Source: Bordetella parapertussis (GTDB lineage: Bacteria; Pseudomonadota; Gammaproteobacteria; Burkholderiales; Burkholderiaceae_B). From it: 64,000 nt of DNA. Below, one piece after another: positions 35,746 through 44,180 of the stretch. Position numbers and translations under genes: made by a program. The notes beneath the pieces are model-generated. The model was not told where the DNA came from, did not search any database, and worked only from the letters and a program-made list of their open reading frames with translations. Every line of letters begins with the position of its first letter. The first letter of the stretch is position 1. The stretch is taken from NCBI GenBank assembly GCA_945903445.1, contig CAMDNZ010000011.1, forward strand, positions 1-64,000. The letters are read 5' to 3'.

Positions 35746-36042
35746 GTCGTCCTCCTGATATTTTTCAGCCTGACTATTCGATGGGCCGTTTCACCATACA
35801 GAATTTGCCATACTGCTGCGGTAGATTGTGCGGGCTAGGGCTTGCGCCATGCTTGCAGGGCGAGCATACGATCCATACACCTCGCGGGCTTAGTTCAGCG
35901 ATATCCCACCCGGATAAGTTACACTTAGATAGAATTGGTATGATTCCAGCTTGCTAGAATTCGCTGCGGATTTCATCCGCAACACACTGATTTTTTTCAG
36001 GTTTTTTAAGAGGGCGGCAACCCTCGTTCTGACAAGGCGAGC

Positions 36043-36681
36043 ATGGCGACCCCTCCCCCCCACCGATCTGCTTGGCGCTTGGCCCGACTTTCGATTTGCG
36101 CACTGTCCGCAGTCATTCTGGCCGGTTGCGCCGGTGGCACCCACCAAGCCTCGTCGGACGAGACGCACGCGTTCTGGGCCAACTCGTACAACGATCCTTA
36201 CGCTAACTACGGATCTAACGAAGATCCCATCAATCGCCTGCTATCGCAACAGCGCCGCCCGCATTCGGGTGGTCAAGGCATTACCGCGCACGCCGCGTTA
36301 GTGGCCGAGGCCCTACGTCACCGGGGAATTCGCTATCGGTTTGGGGGCAGTTCGCCTGAAGAAGGTTTCGATTGCAGCGGGCTGGTGTCCTATGCCGTGT
36401 CGCAAGCCTTAGGATTGCGTCTTCCACGCTCGGCAGCCGAGATCGCCAACTTCGGTCAAACGATCGGCCGATCCGAATTGGTCGCTGGCGATTTGGTGTT
36501 CTTCAACACCATGGGCCGTAAATACTCGCACGTGGGCATTTATTTGGGCGACGACCGATTCGTGCATTCGCCCAGTGCCGGTGGCGTCGTGCGCATCGAG
36601 AACTTGACGATGGCCTACTGGAACAAGCGCTACAACGGCGCTCGCCGCTTGAGCGCCGCCGACCTGACCGCCATGCGCTAA
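36043..36681 (+). CDS. NlpC/P60-family peptidoglycan hydrolase, lipoprotein
   Basis: A 212-residue lipoprotein (lipobox ILAGC, acylated Cys29) with a C-terminal NlpC/P60 cysteine peptidase domain. The catalytic Cys is Cys111 in GFDCSGLVSY, with His163 in KYSHVGIYLG and His175 in FVHSPSAGG as the other active-site residues. Such enzymes cut D-Glu to diaminopimelate bonds in the stem peptide; MepS/Spr is the well-studied example. An AAGGCGAG site precedes the ATG. It is a single gene convergent with the DUF2325 gene. Confidence 0.9.
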   Translation: MATPPPHRSAWRLARLSICALSAVILAGCAGGTHQASSDETHAFWANSYNDPYANYGSNEDPINRLLSQQRRPHSGGQGITAHAALVAEALRHRGIRYRFGGSSPEEGFDCSGLVSYAVSQALGLRLPRSAAEIANFGQTIGRSELVAGDLVFFNTMGRKYSHVGIYLGDDRFVHSPSAGGVVRIENLTMAYWNKRYNGARRLSAADLTAMR

Positions 36682-36716
36682 AAGCGCACGGTCGATCGCG
36701 CGGGCCTATACCGATA

Positions 36717-37037
36717 TCAGTGCTTCTTGCGGTTGGGGCACAAGCCGCACTGATCCAATGCCTGCTGCATGCTGCACACCGAGCGGCGACAAGCGACGAC
36801 CTGAATACCCCCCTTTTGTGCGGCGGAGCGGAAAGTCTTCATGACGTTGTGGCCCAGAAAGTCGGTCAACAAAATGACCAGCTGAGTGCCCGAGGGCAGC
36901 TGCAAAGTTCGCTTTTGATGCGAAGGATCGCGGCCACTGATGTGGTGCGTGATCGCAATGTTGTGGCCTTTCAATAGATCGGGAATATTACCGAGCCGAT
37001 CCGCTCCGACCACTACCGCGCTGAGTGCTGCCGTCAT
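36717..37037 (-). CDS. DUF2325 domain protein
   Basis: A 106-residue protein of the DUF2325 family: VVVGADRLGNIP at the start (Rossmann-like GADRLGN), GRDPSHQ near residue 36, LPSGTQLVILLTDFLGHNVM (about 47-66), and three cysteines in the C-terminal VVACRRSVCSMQQAL and CGLCP region (four counting the last pair). The function of the family is unknown; the C-terminal cysteines suggest a metal or redox site. The leader of this gene carries a hairpin that would hide its ribosome site and a possible Fur box, both described separately. Confidence in the family is good. Confidence 0.8.
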   Translation of the reverse strand: MTAALSAVVVGADRLGNIPDLLKGHNIAITHHISGRDPSHQKRTLQLPSGTQLVILLTDFLGHNVMKTFRSAAQKGGIQVVACRRSVCSMQQALDQCGLCPNRKKH

Positions 37038-37066
37038 GACGACTCCATATGCCGTTGAATATGGAG
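37038..37066 (-). promoter_or_regulatory. Leader hairpin masking the ribosome site of the DUF2325 gene
   Basis: In the mRNA sense (minus strand), CTCCATAT (37066-37059) and ATATGGAG (37050-37043) pair perfectly around an 8-base loop. The GGAG at the foot of the 3' arm is the Shine-Dalgarno, 5 bases from the ATG, so the hairpin pairs it with CTCC. This is the shape of an RNA thermometer or another translation switch. The inverted repeat is seen directly; the role is inferred. Confidence 0.6.
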
Positions 37067-37071
37067 AAGAT

Positions 37072-37090
37072 GATAATGATTCTTGTTTTT
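37072..37090 (-). promoter_or_regulatory. Possible Fur box upstream of the DUF2325 gene
   Basis: The + strand reads GATAATGATTCTTGTTTTT, with the first nine bases identical to the Fur consensus half GATAATGAT and 13 of 19 overall. It lies 35-53 bases before the DUF2325 start, inside an AT-rich stretch (37067-37140) unlike the surroundings, where the promoter should be. Only one half-site is good. Confidence 0.4.
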
Positions 37091-37210
37091 TTACTCAAGA
37101 CAAATGAGATGTATTATTATTTAAATTCTCTATTAGAGAATCTGAGTGCATAGCTGCAGGCGGAAACGCCATCCGACCGCCGGGATTCGCCCGCCCGGCA
37201 GCCTGACGAA

Positions 37211-38158
37211 TCAACGGGCGCGGTCTTGCTGCACAGCGTCCTGCACTACGTCGCGTGTCAGTGCCGGGGCCAGCATTTCCAGGAAGGTATATACATAGTC
37301 GCGCAGAAAGACGCCGGATTTCATCCCCACCCGAGTGGTATGCGTACCAAACAGATGACCGACCGGAATGCCCACCAGATTGCTGTCGCGGCGCGGGTCG
37401 TACGCTACCCCGGCAATGATGCCGATACCCAGTCCGACATCGACATAGGTCTTGATTACATCGGCGTCGATGGCTTCGAGCACGATATCGGGATGGATGC
37501 CTTGCGTGGCGAATACCTCGTCGATCGTGCTCCGCCCGGTAAACGCGCGTTCGTAGGTGACGATGGGATAGGCCGCAAGCTGCGCCAAAGTAATGCGCTT
37601 GGCTTCACTCGAGGTCAGCTGCGCGAGCGGATGCTCGGGGTCCACCACGACGGTGTGCTCCCAGGTATAGACCGGCAGCGTCGCCAGCCCGGGGGTCAGC
37701 GCCAGGGATTCGGTTGCGATAGCAATGTCGGCCTGCTCGTGCAAAACCATTTCGGCCAACTGGGCAGGGCTACCCTCGGCCAAAGACAGATGCACCTTGG
37801 GAAACTGTTGTCGAAACGCGGGAATCACCCGAGGCAAAAGATATCGTGCCTGAGTGTGGGTGCAGGCAATGACCAGTCCCCCCTCGTCACGGCGCGCGAA
37901 CTCTTCGCTGACTTTCTTCAGATTGTCGACTTCGCGCATGATGCGGTCGATGACTTGGGAGACCGCTAGACCAGGCTTGGTCAATCCCTTGATACGTTTG
38001 CCATGACGCTCGAAAATCTTCACGCCCAATTCATCTTCGAACTCAATAATGGCTTTGGATACGCCTGGCTGCGAGGTGTACAGCATGCGTGCCGCCTCGG
38101 TCAGATTGAAGTCGCGACGGATGGTTTCTCGCACAAAACGGAACTGTTGCAGATTCAT
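37211..38158 (-). CDS. cysB: CysB-type LysR transcriptional regulator
   Basis: LysR-family activator of sulfate assimilation and cysteine genes, which senses N-acetylserine. The 315-residue product begins MNLQQFRFVRETIRRDFNLT, the CysB/Cbl signature, with the winged helix at about 1-60 (NLTEAARMLYTSQPGVSKAI), and then the type 2 periplasmic-binding-like sensor domain (from about 93; THTQARYLLP, ESLALTPGL, YERAFTGRSTID, ADVIKTYVDVGLGIGI). Its length is slightly under Escherichia coli CysB (324). Likely targets in this window include cysM, but no CysB site can be assigned by eye. Confidence 0.93.
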   Translation of the reverse strand: MNLQQFRFVRETIRRDFNLTEAARMLYTSQPGVSKAIIEFEDELGVKIFERHGKRIKGLTKPGLAVSQVIDRIMREVDNLKKVSEEFARRDEGGLVIACTHTQARYLLPRVIPAFRQQFPKVHLSLAEGSPAQLAEMVLHEQADIAIATESLALTPGLATLPVYTWEHTVVVDPEHPLAQLTSSEAKRITLAQLAAYPIVTYERAFTGRSTIDEVFATQGIHPDIVLEAIDADVIKTYVDVGLGIGIIAGVAYDPRRDSNLVGIPVGHLFGTHTTRVGMKSGVFLRDYVYTFLEMLAPALTRDVVQDAVQQDRAR

Positions 38159-38252
38159 GATAATGCCCTGGCTGAGTTCAGAACATTATAGGTAATATAG
38201 AACCCGGATTATATAACTTAAACGAATAAGTTTACGTGCGTGCCTGAACTGC

Positions 38253-39371
38253 TCACGCCGTTGCGGACAGCCTGGGCGACTGCGGCGCCTTGATCCTGAG
38301 TTTGCGCCTGAACAGGTAGATCGTCAGCACAATGACCACAGCGTGTATCGCCCATACCCCGACACCGAAATTCAAGGAGCCGTTGCCGATCCACGAGCGC
38401 GACAGATTGATCAGGTTCATATACAACAGGGCGATCAAACCAGACAGCAACAAATCGCCGGTGCGACCCATACGCGGATTGACGGCCCCCAATGGGATGG
38501 CCAGCAAGGCCAGGTTGAGCGTCGCGAGCGGCATCGCGATACGCCACATCAACTGCCCCCACGACCCGTCGGTCTGGTCGGAAATCAGCAGCATGGAGGG
38601 TCGCCCCTTACTCGAGTTTTCTGCGGCACGGCGAGCTTCGAGCCGGGCATCTGCCCCGCCCCGCTGTTCGATCCGAACGCCGTAACGATCGAAATCGACC
38701 AATTGCATTTCTGGCGTGCCGAGCTTGAAATCGTAGCGCCGGCCGTCGGTCATGACAATGAATCGGTCGCCGTTGGCTTCGGTCTCGATGTGCGCGCTTT
38801 CGGTAATGATCAGCGTATGCCACTCGGGATCGACGATGCGAGCGAAAGCCGCGCCAATCTCGTCGCCCGCACGCACCGGCTCGTCGGCGAAAAAGACGCG
38901 CGTGCCGCTATTGGACTCGATGAAATTACCGGAAGAAATACGAGAAAGATCGGAGCGTTGCTCGAACCGCTGACGATACTCGTTGATTTGTCGATAGGCC
39001 CAGGGCGATGCCGACAAGGTGAGGACGGCCACCAGCATCGCGACCGGCACGGCCAGACGCAATACCGGACGGACCCAGTCGGACAAAGACAGGCCGCTGG
39101 CGAACCACACCACCATTTCGGATTCGCGATAGCTGCGGGTCACTGTGGTCAGTACCGCAATAAACAGCGAAACCGTCAAAATGGTCGGCAGTGCCGTGAT
39201 CGTGGAGAATGCCGCCAGTCCCAGCACCACGTCGGCACCGATCGCGCCGCCCGCCGCTTCGCCCAGCAGGCGCACCAGCAGGACGCTCAGCCACACGACG
39301 ACCAGCGTCGAGAAGACGACGCCGGCGTGGCTACTAATTTCGTTGACGACAGAACGCTTGAATAGTGACAT
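38253..39371 (-). CDS. lptF: LPS export ABC transporter permease LptF
   Basis: Inner-membrane permease of the LptB2FGC complex that extracts LPS and passes it to the periplasmic bridge. The 372-residue product starts MSLFKRSVVNEISSHAGVVF and has three N-terminal helices, a periplasmic jellyroll domain (about 130-260), then three C-terminal helices (about 277-355). MPLATLNLALLAIPLGAVNPRMGR is split by the last segment turn, typical of LptF/LptG. lptG is not next to it in this window; pepA is divergent, as in many betaproteobacteria. Confidence 0.9.
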   Translation of the reverse strand: MSLFKRSVVNEISSHAGVVFSTLVVVWLSVLLVRLLGEAAGGAIGADVVLGLAAFSTITALPTILTVSLFIAVLTTVTRSYRESEMVVWFASGLSLSDWVRPVLRLAVPVAMLVAVLTLSASPWAYRQINEYRQRFEQRSDLSRISSGNFIESNSGTRVFFADEPVRAGDEIGAAFARIVDPEWHTLIITESAHIETEANGDRFIVMTDGRRYDFKLGTPEMQLVDFDRYGVRIEQRGGADARLEARRAAENSSKGRPSMLLISDQTDGSWGQLMWRIAMPLATLNLALLAIPLGAVNPRMGRTGDLLLSGLIALLYMNLINLSRSWIGNGSLNFGVGVWAIHAVVIVLTIYLFRRKLRIKAPQSPRLSATA

Positions 39372-39428
39372 GGGAGAATATGCGGGATAATCGATTGCAT
39401 CTCATCATCGACGCACCTGGGAACCCGA

Positions 39429-40943
39429 ATGGAATTTAGCACACAGACTACCGCATCCCTGCACCTCGCCAAAACGCCCGCGCTGGCGGTAGGCGTGTAT
39501 GCCGATGGCGTTTTGAGCGCTGCGGCTCAGCAAATCGACCATGCCAGCGATGGCGCCATCAAGGCGGTCGTCAAGAGCGAATTCCGCGCAAACGTCGGGG
39601 CTACCCTGGTGCTGCGCAACCTGCCCGGTGTCACCGCAGCGCGCGTGGTGCTGGTGGGCCTGGGCAAACAGTCGGCTTACAGCGCCACACACTATGCGTC
39701 GGCCGAACAGGCATTCGCCAAGGTGCTGGTCGGCTTGCGCCTGGGCGAAGGGACTTCGGCGCTGCTAGGCGTTCCCATGGAAGGCACCGATCTGACCGAG
39801 CGCGCTCGCAACGGCGCCTGCACGGTCGGTAACGCCGTGTATTACTACGACGGCACGTTTGGCAAGTCCGAGCGCGAAGGCCCGCCCAAACTCAAGAAAG
39901 TGACCTATATCGTCGAACGTAGCGATGCCGCACAGGTCAAGCAGGCCCTCGATCAAGGTGCCGCAATCGCCAACGGCATGGCCCTGGCCCGCACGCTGGG
40001 CAACCTGCCGGGCAACATCTGCACGCCCAGCTATCTCGGCGAAACGGCGCGCCAACTGGCCGCCGACTTCAAGAGCATCAAGGTAGAAGTGCTCGAACGC
40101 AAACAGATTGAAGCATTGGGCATGGGATCGTTCCTGTCGGTCGCGCGAGGTTCGGACGAACCGCCCCGCTTCATCGTGCTCAAGCACAGCGGCTCCAAGG
40201 CGAAGAAAGCCAAGAACGCCTCGGGCACCGGTCCAGTCGTGCTGGTCGGCAAAGGCATCACATTCGATTCTGGCGGCATTTCCATCAAGCCTGCCGCGAC
40301 GATGGACGAAATGAAGTTCGACATGTGCGGAGCGGCCAGCGTGCTAGGCGCCTTCCGTGCGATAGGCGAACTGGACTTGCCCGGTGACGTGGTGGGCATT
40401 GTCGCGGCGTGCGAGAACATGCCCAGTGGCCGGGCCAACAAGCCGGGCGATGTGGTCACCAGCATGGCCGGACACACGATCGAGATCCTCAATACCGACG
40501 CCGAAGGCCGGCTGGTTCTGTGTGATGCGTTGACCTACGCCGAGCGATTCAAGCCGTCGGCCGTCGTCGACATCGCCACGCTGACTGGCGCTTGCGTCGT
40601 TGCGCTGGGACACGTCAACACCGGCTTGTTCTCAACCGACGACGATCTGGCCGACGCATTGCAGTCCGCTGGCAAACGCTCGCTGGACACCGCTTGGCGC
40701 ATGCCGATCGAAGACGCCTATCAAGATCAGCTCAAATCCAACTTCGCCGACATCGCCAACATCGGCGGCCCTCCAGCCGGATCGGTGACCGCGGCCTGCT
40801 TTCTATCACGATTTACCAAAGCCTACCGCTGGGCTCACCTGGACATCGCGGGCACGGCCTGGAAAGGCGGCAAAGACAAAGGAGCCACCGGCCGCCCAGT
40901 ACCGCTGCTGATACAGTTCCTGCTCGATCAGCAGGCACGCTAG
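39429..40943 (+). CDS. pepA: Leucyl aminopeptidase (cytosol aminopeptidase)
   Basis: Hexameric M17 metallopeptidase removing N-terminal residues in the cytoplasm; Escherichia coli PepA also binds DNA. The 504-residue product has the metal and active-site motifs VGKGITFDSGGISIKP (about 274-289), DMCGAASVLG about 298, and the M17 signature NTDAEGRLVLCDAL (about 356-369). An N-terminal macro-like domain precedes the catalytic domain from about residue 180. GGGA lies about 8 bases before the ATG. The divergent pair lptF-pepA and the following holC are conserved. Confidence 0.95.
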   Translation: MEFSTQTTASLHLAKTPALAVGVYADGVLSAAAQQIDHASDGAIKAVVKSEFRANVGATLVLRNLPGVTAARVVLVGLGKQSAYSATHYASAEQAFAKVLVGLRLGEGTSALLGVPMEGTDLTERARNGACTVGNAVYYYDGTFGKSEREGPPKLKKVTYIVERSDAAQVKQALDQGAAIANGMALARTLGNLPGNICTPSYLGETARQLAADFKSIKVEVLERKQIEALGMGSFLSVARGSDEPPRFIVLKHSGSKAKKAKNASGTGPVVLVGKGITFDSGGISIKPAATMDEMKFDMCGAASVLGAFRAIGELDLPGDVVGIVAACENMPSGRANKPGDVVTSMAGHTIEILNTDAEGRLVLCDALTYAERFKPSAVVDIATLTGACVVALGHVNTGLFSTDDDLADALQSAGKRSLDTAWRMPIEDAYQDQLKSNFADIANIGGPPAGSVTAACFLSRFTKAYRWAHLDIAGTAWKGGKDKGATGRPVPLLIQFLLDQQAR

Positions 40944-40949
40944 GCGTTC

Positions 40950-41420
40950 ATGGCCCGCGTCGATTTCGCGTTTGGTGCCCCCGATCGCCTGCGCACCGCC
41001 TGCCTGGTGACACGCAAGCGGTATTTGGCCGGACAAACCGTGCTGGCCTACAGCGCCGATGCACAACGGCTAGCCGCGTTCGATCGATTGTTGTGGGCAT
41101 TTGACCCAGTGTCGTTCGTGCCGCACGTCGGCGTAGATGATCCTCTGGCGACCGACACGCCCGTCGTGCTGTCGATGGCCGCGCCCGGGGCATGGCTGGG
41201 CCGGTTGCCCGATGGAGTCGCTCTACCCTGGCTCCTGAACCTGGACGACGGCTGCCCGCCGGACGCTGGCCGGTTCGAGCGCATCATGGAGATCGTCGCG
41301 AGCGGCGATGCAGATCGCCAGCTGGCTCGTTCGCGTTGGCGTGAATACGCTGCTGCGGGGCATGACGTGCATGCACACGATCTGCGCTCTCCGGCCGGAC
41401 CAGCACGGGGAGATGCCTAG
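40950..41420 (+). CDS. holC: DNA polymerase III chi subunit
   Basis: Clamp-loader accessory protein that links single-strand-binding protein to the replisome. The 156-residue product begins MARVDFAFGAPDRLRTACLV and shows the chi core ADAQRLAAFDRLLWAFDPVS (about 36-55), FVPHVGVDD and the C-terminal WREYAAAGHDVHAHDL. It starts 6 bases after the pepA stop; pepA-holC is a widespread pair. The last codon overlaps the GTG of the next small gene. Confidence 0.88.
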   Translation: MARVDFAFGAPDRLRTACLVTRKRYLAGQTVLAYSADAQRLAAFDRLLWAFDPVSFVPHVGVDDPLATDTPVVLSMAAPGAWLGRLPDGVALPWLLNLDDGCPPDAGRFERIMEIVASGDADRQLARSRWREYAAAGHDVHAHDLRSPAGPARGDA

Positions 41421-41710
41421 TGACGCATTACCGTAGCCCCCATGACGACTCAGGCATCCCGACGCTGACGGTACGCCAACCCGAGCACGATCGACCGGCA
41501 GAAGACAAAACCGAACCGGCCAGCGCGCCCGATGCGCGTTCGACCGCTGCGACCTACCCTGAACCCGTGCTGCGCGCCGCATTGCAGGCCGCCATCGAGG
41601 ATGCCGTGGACGAGGCCCTAGACGAAGCCATCGTCCATCTGCGTACTCGCCTTCAAGACCGCCTGCCCGAGATCGTGACGCGTGCCTTGCGTCAGACCCG
41701 ATCGGGATGA
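41420..41710 (+). CDS. Small hypothetical protein (possibly DUF2486-like)
   Basis: A 96-residue polar protein. The start HYRSPHDDSGIPTLTVRQP resembles the N-terminus of DUF2486 proteins found after holC in Burkholderiales. A disordered, charged middle (about 20-48) follows, then an amphipathic helical C-half (AIEDAVDEALDEAIVHLRT). Its GTG start overlaps the holC stop, which supports a real, coupled gene. Function is unknown. The next 100 bases hold no gene and lead into the pertussis-toxin-S1-like array. Confidence 0.65.
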   Translation: MTHYRSPHDDSGIPTLTVRQPEHDRPAEDKTEPASAPDARSTAATYPEPVLRAALQAAIEDAVDEALDEAIVHLRTRLQDRLPEIVTRALRQTRSG

Positions 41711-41812
41711 TGGGCTTCAGACAAACGCCCACGCCGTCAAGAATACGCGCGCAACAGCGCGCGATCCTAAGAGCCTAGAGACCAGGGTAGCGCGCGTTTG
41801 CCACGCGTCTGC

Positions 41813-42607
41813 TCAGGGCGACTCAAATAGCACCGGCAACAATTCGTACGCAAGTGCAGTATTCCAACGACTCTTTTCAATCTTATGTTCTGGAATGCAG
41901 TTGTTGGAGGGTGACATCAGGTCGTGGCTCGGCTGTCGAGACGGACAGGTGAACGATTGGGCAACACAAACGTCTACCGTTGAACCCTGCGCTGAATGAA
42001 TGTAGCGGATATATTGCTCGGTTTCCTCCCACCGAGGCTCTGGATAAACTCGATATACACCGGAGCTGCGTTCTGCGACACCATTGAAACCTGGATTCCG
42101 AACATACTCAGGCTCAGCTATAGCCCCACCAGAATATCCCGCTATTTCAAATACCCCTCTGACTTGCTCTGGGAGGATAGGGAACGGCGTAAACCGACGA
42201 AAATCATGGTTCATATAGTTCAGCATCGAAGTGCGGTAGGGTTCATTCACTCGTGGTGCGTATTCGGCTACGGTCCTCCGCAAGGAAAAAATGTTGGGGT
42301 TGCCTCCCACCTCGTAGACGTAGGCGGGCTGACCGGTCAGATAGTTCAACGCCCTCGCGGCCCCCAGCGCCTCTTGCAGGTCTTGGATTAACGTTAAATA
42401 AGCGCTTTGATCGCACTGCACATTGGCAGTCAATCTGAACACATTGGTGTCACTCCCGGGTGCATGAACCGACTCGTCCAAAGGCGCGTTATGCACAAAA
42501 TGATAAATGTGGGGTGTGTTGGGATTGGAGAAGTCTGCCGCGATTACCGTTGAGCTTAGATGCATGCCAACGGCGACTACAACCAGCCGAATTTGTGTAC
42601 GAATCAT
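41813..42607 (-). CDS. Secreted pertussis-toxin-S1-like protein, paralogue 1
   Basis: A 264-residue exported protein: signal peptide to about VIAA (residue 24), then a domain that aligns with the ADP-ribosylating S1 subunit of pertussis toxin. Shared features are PGSDTNVFRLTANVQC with Cys65 at the place of S1 Cys41, QPAYVYEVGGNPNIFSL (about 93-109; S1 has YIYEVRADNNFY), ILPEQVRGVFEI (about 144-155) and Cys214 at S1 Cys201. A second pair, Cys221 and Cys237, is shared with the other copies. The catalytic His35 place is Leu, Arg9 is His, STS reads TLI and the Glu129 place is Arg137. Enzyme activity is therefore doubtful. An AGGAG site precedes the ATG; the 73-codon extension upstream is part of a relic copy. 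Confidence 0.75.
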   Translation of the reverse strand: MIRTQIRLVVVAVGMHLSSTVIAADFSNPNTPHIYHFVHNAPLDESVHAPGSDTNVFRLTANVQCDQSAYLTLIQDLQEALGAARALNYLTGQPAYVYEVGGNPNIFSLRRTVAEYAPRVNEPYRTSMLNYMNHDFRRFTPFPILPEQVRGVFEIAGYSGGAIAEPEYVRNPGFNGVAERSSGVYRVYPEPRWEETEQYIRYIHSAQGSTVDVCVAQSFTCPSRQPSHDLMSPSNNCIPEHKIEKSRWNTALAYELLPVLFESP

Positions 42608-42693
42608 CCTTTGGGTCTCCTGGTAGAAAGTGCTAGAGCATCGATTCACTCTAGCTGTCTTGCATATCAGGCTGGGCTGGGCGCCCCGCTTTC

Positions 42694-43056
42694 TCACCAC
42701 TGGACGGTGTTGTACAAAAAAATAGATGTCGTGCTTGCTCGCCACCTGACCAATGTAAGCTGGCCGCAAGGTCAGTCCATTCAATACATTAGCGGCGGGC
42801 AACGCATCGGCCAGGTTCGGGTACAAGCTTAAATATGCGCTTAGATGGCATTGAAAGTGGCGGCCAGTCGGAACGAAGTGATATCAGTTCTTGAAGCGCC
42901 GATAGGCTTGGGCTTCTTCAGGTTCAGGGGCGCGCTATGCACAAAATAAAAGGACTTAAGTGGGTTGTGGTGGCGGTTGCCATCTACAATTACAACTGAG
43001 TTCACAAGCATGCCAACGGAGAATTCGATCAGCTGAATCTTCTTGCGAATCACCAT
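42694..43056 (-). pseudogene. Frameshifted, truncated pertussis-toxin-S1-like relic
   Basis: Starts as a normal copy: an AAAGGAG site, ATG at 43056, a hydrophobic leader and FYFVHSAPLN, then SFRLAATFNAI and a stop near 42841. In another frame the homology goes on without a gap: a Cys then LSAYLSLYPNLADALPAANV and RPAYIGQVASKHDIYFF, matching paralogue 1 from its Cys65 to FSLRR. One frameshift near 42850 therefore breaks the gene, and the C-terminal half is missing; the next intact copy begins at 42607 just beyond it. Confidence 0.75.
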
Positions 43057-43288
43057 CGGGCTCCTTTAGTGACAAGTGATTAAGCTGCAATCACTGTAGT
43101 GGTCGAGCGTGTAAGCTGAACAAACAGCCTTTCTTTCTACATTTAGCATTGAGCGGTGTCACCCGAAAAAATCGAAGGCTGGCGCTTCAGGAAACTGTCA
43201 GGTATTCTTCGTCATTCGACAGACCAACAACGCGATGCAGAGCACCTTGCCTGCAAGGCCCGCCGATGCAACGTGCGAGGAATACATT

Positions 43289-43990
43289 ATGGATCCGATC
43301 AAGACGTCCCCGTTCGACCGCTCCACTTCCGCGCCGGGCGAAGTCGCTCGCAACCGCGTCCTGCGCAACACCTACTGGTTGTTGGCGCTTTCGCTGATCC
43401 CTACCGTATTAGGTGCCTGGCTCAGTCTGACCACCGGCCTGAATCAAGTCATGGCCGGCAGCCCCGGCTTAAGCACCATCGTCTTTTTGGTCGGCGCGTT
43501 CGGTTTGATGTTCGCCGTCGAAAAAAATCGCGACAACAGCCTGGGGGTCGTGCTGCTGCTGGCGTTTACGTTCTTCATGGGCGTCATGCTGTCGCGCATG
43601 CTGGGCTTCGTTCTGTCGCGCGGCAATGGCGAACAACTGATCATGATCGCCTTCGGCGGCACGGCGCTGGTGTTTGGCACCATGGCCACTCTGGCAAGCA
43701 CCATCAAACGCGATTTGTCGAGCATGCAGAAGTGGTTGTTCATCGGCGCCATCGTCATCTTGGTAGCGGCCTTGGCCAACATGTTCTTGCAAATCCCGGC
43801 GCTGATGCTGACGGTATCGGTGCTGGCCATCGTGATTTTCTCGGCCTTCATGCTGGTCGACCTCCAGCGTGTGGTCAACGGCGGCGAGACCAACTATATT
43901 TCGGCTACCCTGGCGATCTATTTGGACGTCTACAATGTGTTCGCCAATCTGCTGGCCATCCTCGGCATCTTCGGCGGCAATCGCGAATAA
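43289..43990 (+). CDS. Bax inhibitor-1 / YccA-family membrane protein
   Basis: A 233-residue membrane protein with seven hydrophobic segments and the family marks RNRVLRNTYWLLALSLIPTV (about 21-40), FTFFMGVMLSRML about 97 and the C-terminal ISATLAIYLDVYNVFANLL (about 206-224). The Asp pair of the pH/calcium-sensing site is approximated by DLQ and LDVYN. Bacterial YccA-like members interact with FtsH or act as calcium-leak channels; the role here is not shown. The ATG at 43289 has GAGGAA upstream. It lies within the array of S1-like genes, and its last codons and terminator region are copied twice further on. The 230 bases before it hold no gene. Confidence 0.88.
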   Translation: MDPIKTSPFDRSTSAPGEVARNRVLRNTYWLLALSLIPTVLGAWLSLTTGLNQVMAGSPGLSTIVFLVGAFGLMFAVEKNRDNSLGVVLLLAFTFFMGVMLSRMLGFVLSRGNGEQLIMIAFGGTALVFGTMATLASTIKRDLSSMQKWLFIGAIVILVAALANMFLQIPALMLTVSVLAIVIFSAFMLVDLQRVVNGGETNYISATLAIYLDVYNVFANLLAILGIFGGNRE

Positions 43991-44053
43991 ACCTCGCCCA
44001 AGCGTTGCATATACGTGAAAGAGCCTGTCCCTAACGGACAGGCTCTTTTATTT
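43976..44053 (+). repeat. Repeat R, copy 1 (end of the Bax-inhibitor gene plus terminator)
   Basis: This stretch covers the last codons of the Bax-inhibitor-like gene (GCAATCGCGAATAA), the spacer with AAGCGTTGCA, and the terminator. Diverged copies occur at 44461-44548 and 47045-47130. It is taken as the source copy because here the sequence is part of an intact gene. Confidence 0.6.
44018..44053 (+). terminator. Rho-independent terminator after the Bax-inhibitor-like gene
   Basis: AAAGAGCCTGTCC pairs perfectly with GGACAGGCTCTTT across CTAAC, followed by T-rich sequence. It lies 28 bases after the stop. A close relative occurs at 47099-47129. Confidence 0.93.
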
Positions 44054-44180
44054 CATAGCGCGTCATGCCAACGCTCAAATACGTTACATCGATACCTGTT
44101 GGACATGCCGAGGCAAACGCCCACCCAAGCGGCACCCGTCGCGCCAATAGAAACTTATTCTCTGGCCGAAAGCGTTTTTT

